The position numbers and the translations under genes are program-made. A stretch of 64,000 bases of DNA from Lingula anatina (lineage: Eukaryota; Brachiopoda; Lingulata; Lingulida; Lingulidae): contig NW_019774358.1 of NCBI RefSeq assembly GCF_001039355.2, positions 93,293-157,292 of the forward strand, given 5' to 3'. The notes below the pieces were generated by a model, which saw only the letters and a program-made list of their open reading frames with translations, did no database searches and was not told where the DNA came from. Positions 61,908 through 64,000 of this stretch are shown piece after piece. Each line of letters starts with the position of its first letter. The stretch's first letter is position 1.

Positions 61908-63309
61908 ATGAAGGTAAGGAACAAAATATTAATTATTTTCTGGGGATGCAAATTCTTAATTAGTTCACAAAAAAAAAAAAAAAAAAAAAAAAAAATTACA
62001 ACATAACAATGTTGCTGAAACAACAACAATAATAATGATCAATAAAGGTAAAACAAGAAGGTTAAAGGGATAATAACTCTTCGTATGAGATCTAAATTTC
62101 ACAATAAAAACATTGTGAATAACTCATAGAAATATAATATATTCTGTTTTACCACAAAAATGGCAATTATAGCTATTATTCTGATATCTGAGCTTCTCTT
62201 TAGACCACGTGACCTCCATTGATGGCTGTACTCTGTTTAAATCTCTTAAGAGATTTTAACAAAAAACCAAACTTTTTAGAAAAAGACCAGGGACTAACTT
62301 TGAATGTAAAAATGGATTCATTAACCATTGGTAAGTATGTGAAAATTGTTGTTTACTCCAGGAAAATTCATTTTTGGGCCGAAACGAAGAGTTATTATCC
62401 CTTTAAATTAGGATCAGATGTAACTTAGTGAATCGGTAACCATTGATGAATTAAATAGAGCGTGGGAATGATTTTAAACACCTATTAGATGGATAGTAAC
62501 AATTTGATGGCAGTTTAAATAAAACAAAATGAGTTATTCAGCACCAAAATCTCCGAAAACAAAATCTCATTGCCGAGCAGTAGGACCAATTTAATGAAGG
62601 ACGCAAGTCTGGAACCGATCTTTTTCGCGAAATGGTCAAGATCTCTAGCCGCCTAAAATGTGTTTCACAAAGAATCTAAAAGCGTTGTCTATTATTCTTC
62701 ACCTTTCTCGACAAATTAACTGTGTCCTTATTGGGCCAAATTTGCATTTTTTCCAGGGGAAAATATATTGTAACTAGAAAAGCACTCCTAGAGCGCAGAC
62801 CTCCGCCAAGGCAGCGAATTTTGATTATTATTGACTATTGGTTGATTTTTGATCCGGATCACCACCAAAAACTAATCACTTCTTAGTTAACCCATTTCCC
62901 ACCTACCCTGAAAATTTCATCAAAATCGGTCTATAACTTTTTGAGCTATGTTGATGACAAACAAACAAACAGACAGACAGACAGGGGTGAAAACATAACC
63001 TCCTTGGCGGAGGTGAATATCATGTGAAAAATCAATCTTTGAGCCTGGTAGAGGGTTTATGCATTGCAAGAAAGTCGCAATACTGCAAAATCCACTTTTC
63101 GAAGTCTATCTATCTATCTATTAATTAATTAATTAATTAATTTATTTATTCAGTCATTTTTTATTTGTGACCAGCATTTCCTTCCATTTATCACAGGCAT
63201 TCTCTGTGCTCGTGGTACTACTAGCGACAGTGGTCGCCTGTTATACCCAGTGTCCAGACATTGACTTGAGCAAGGACTGCTAGTGAGTTATCTGTAAATA
63301 ACTATTACC

Positions 63310-63363
<54 letters not shown>

Positions 63364-63798
63364 GAGGAGGAGGAGGAGGAGGGGGGCATAAGTAAGAAAT
63401 ATAAATGATAAGACAGAAAGAAGGATGAGAAAATGTATCTCCACAGTTTATCTTGAATGTAAATATTGATCCATTTTGATAAATGAATGAAATCTTATTT
63501 GTGAACAAAAGGGGCCTATGTATTCACCCTATATATATATATTCAACGAATTGTTCGTCAATTTTAGCTTTCGGTTTATTTAAAATCCCTCTCCTATGTA
63601 TGTTAATTTAAAAACCCTCTCGGTCTTATTACAGGGTCACGTGATAGTCATGTGAGGTATAGAGGATTACCTTATTACTTATCGTTATCAATATAATGGA
63701 CACACCATTACTGTTACATATAGCGTTGTCATTATAACAAATGGATATATATTTTTTTTCAGTAACCTGCTGATAAAGTATGGAGTTAACCCTATGTG
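61908..63798 (+). CDS. Small secreted protein (5' part)
   Basis: Three exons fit splice consensus: 61908-61913 (M-K only), 63197-63282 and 63763-63798, with the gene running beyond the window. The 42 visible codons start MKAFSVLVVLLATVVA, a clear signal peptide, followed by a mature start containing CPDIDLSKDC and then NLLIKYGVNPM. The Cys spacing and size suggest a small disulphide-bonded secreted protein, but the family is not recognised and I do not assign a function. The split of the signal peptide by an intron after two codons, a canonical TATA box and a short leader fit a highly expressed, tissue-specific gene. Intron 1 (61914-63196) holds two MITEs. Confidence 0.7.
61970..61995. repeat. 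Poly-A run
   Basis: About 26 A in intron 1 of the small secreted protein gene. Confidence 0.9.
62062..62406. mobile_element. MITE family 1, full copy
   Basis: 345 bp with perfect 23-bp terminal inverted repeats: left end begins TTAAAGGGATAATAACTCTT and the right end, ending CCCTTTAA, is its exact reverse complement. Very similar to 54549-54888. A 69-codon frame inside is incidental. Lies in intron 1 of the secreted protein gene. Confidence 0.9.
62799..63014. mobile_element. MITE family 3, full copy
   Basis: 216 bp with perfect 13-bp inverted ends ACCTCCGCCAAGG and CCTTGGCGGAGGT. Near the right end are (ACAA)n and (ACAG)n runs followed by GGGGTGAAAACATAACCTCC. No coding capacity. I recall elements with these ends as common in marine invertebrate genomes, but could not check. 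Confidence 0.85.
63311..63384. repeat. (AAT)n followed by (AGG)n
   Basis: About 16 AAT units run directly into about 7 AGG units, in intron 2 of the secreted protein gene. Confidence 0.95.
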
Positions 63799-64000
63799 GT
63801 AAGTAGATGTCTGACATATACATATATTTAGTACTCAACATTGGGGAAAAATGTTCAAGATTTTTATGACGTGCACCACGTTGCTGGGACACTTGATGGT
63901 CTTACGTGCATACATTTGTAAGATATACGATGAATGAATTAGGGCGACACATTTAATTTACGACACATAATAAATCAATAAATGCAAGCAGTTTGAATCG

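Overview
The window is a piece of an animal nuclear genome, probably a marine invertebrate; a mollusc or other spiralian is my guess, not shown. Evidence: AT-rich DNA, intron-rich genes with GT-AG borders, many microsatellites, several small inverted-repeat transposons, eukaryotic tRNA-Trp genes, and very high heterozygosity. Single N characters mark joins between contigs. At most of them the flanking sequence is present twice with small differences, so the assembler seems to have placed both alleles one after the other.

Layout. (1) 531-4375, plus strand: 3' part of an armadillo-repeat gene of the Vac8-like type, with a 38-bp minisatellite that copies one of its splice donors. (2) 8287-12227, plus: complete ten-exon HMG-CoA lyase (334 aa). 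Three nuclear-receptor half-sites in DR1 spacing begin at its stop codon. (3) 13913-13984: tRNA-Trp. (4) 17701-34061, minus: lipin phosphatidate phosphatase, 16 coding exons summing to 2871 nt (956 aa). Its 3' half is present twice (17.9-22.3 and 22.3-26.7 kb) and its 5' half twice (26.7-30.7 and 30.7-34.6 kb), most likely as allelic haplotigs. (5) 34.2-45.8 kb: mostly non-coding DNA upstream of lipin, with a hAT-like MITE, a foldback MITE and a 287-base gap. A possible 5' non-coding exon with CCAAT boxes lies near 45.8-45.95 kb. (6) 47479-47618, plus: a possible terminal exon of an unrecognised gene. (7) 47700-52788, minus: a five-exon gene for a 955-aa LRR-Roc-COR protein ending in a CARD, the most interesting gene here. 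(8) 54.5-61.6 kb: MITEs and a second haplotig pair, each copy holding a tRNA-Trp gene. (9) 61908 to beyond the end, plus: start of a small secreted protein gene with a TATA box and two MITEs in its first intron.

HMG-CoA lyase (ketone bodies, leucine breakdown) and lipin (triglyceride synthesis, coactivation) both belong to lipid and energy metabolism and converge, but are separated by about 5.5 kb; nothing shows that they are co-regulated. The LRR-Roc-COR-CARD protein looks like a GTPase-controlled death-fold scaffold, a design expected in innate immune or cell-death signalling. Exon borders were placed by eye from splice consensus, reading frame and family knowledge; no searches were run.
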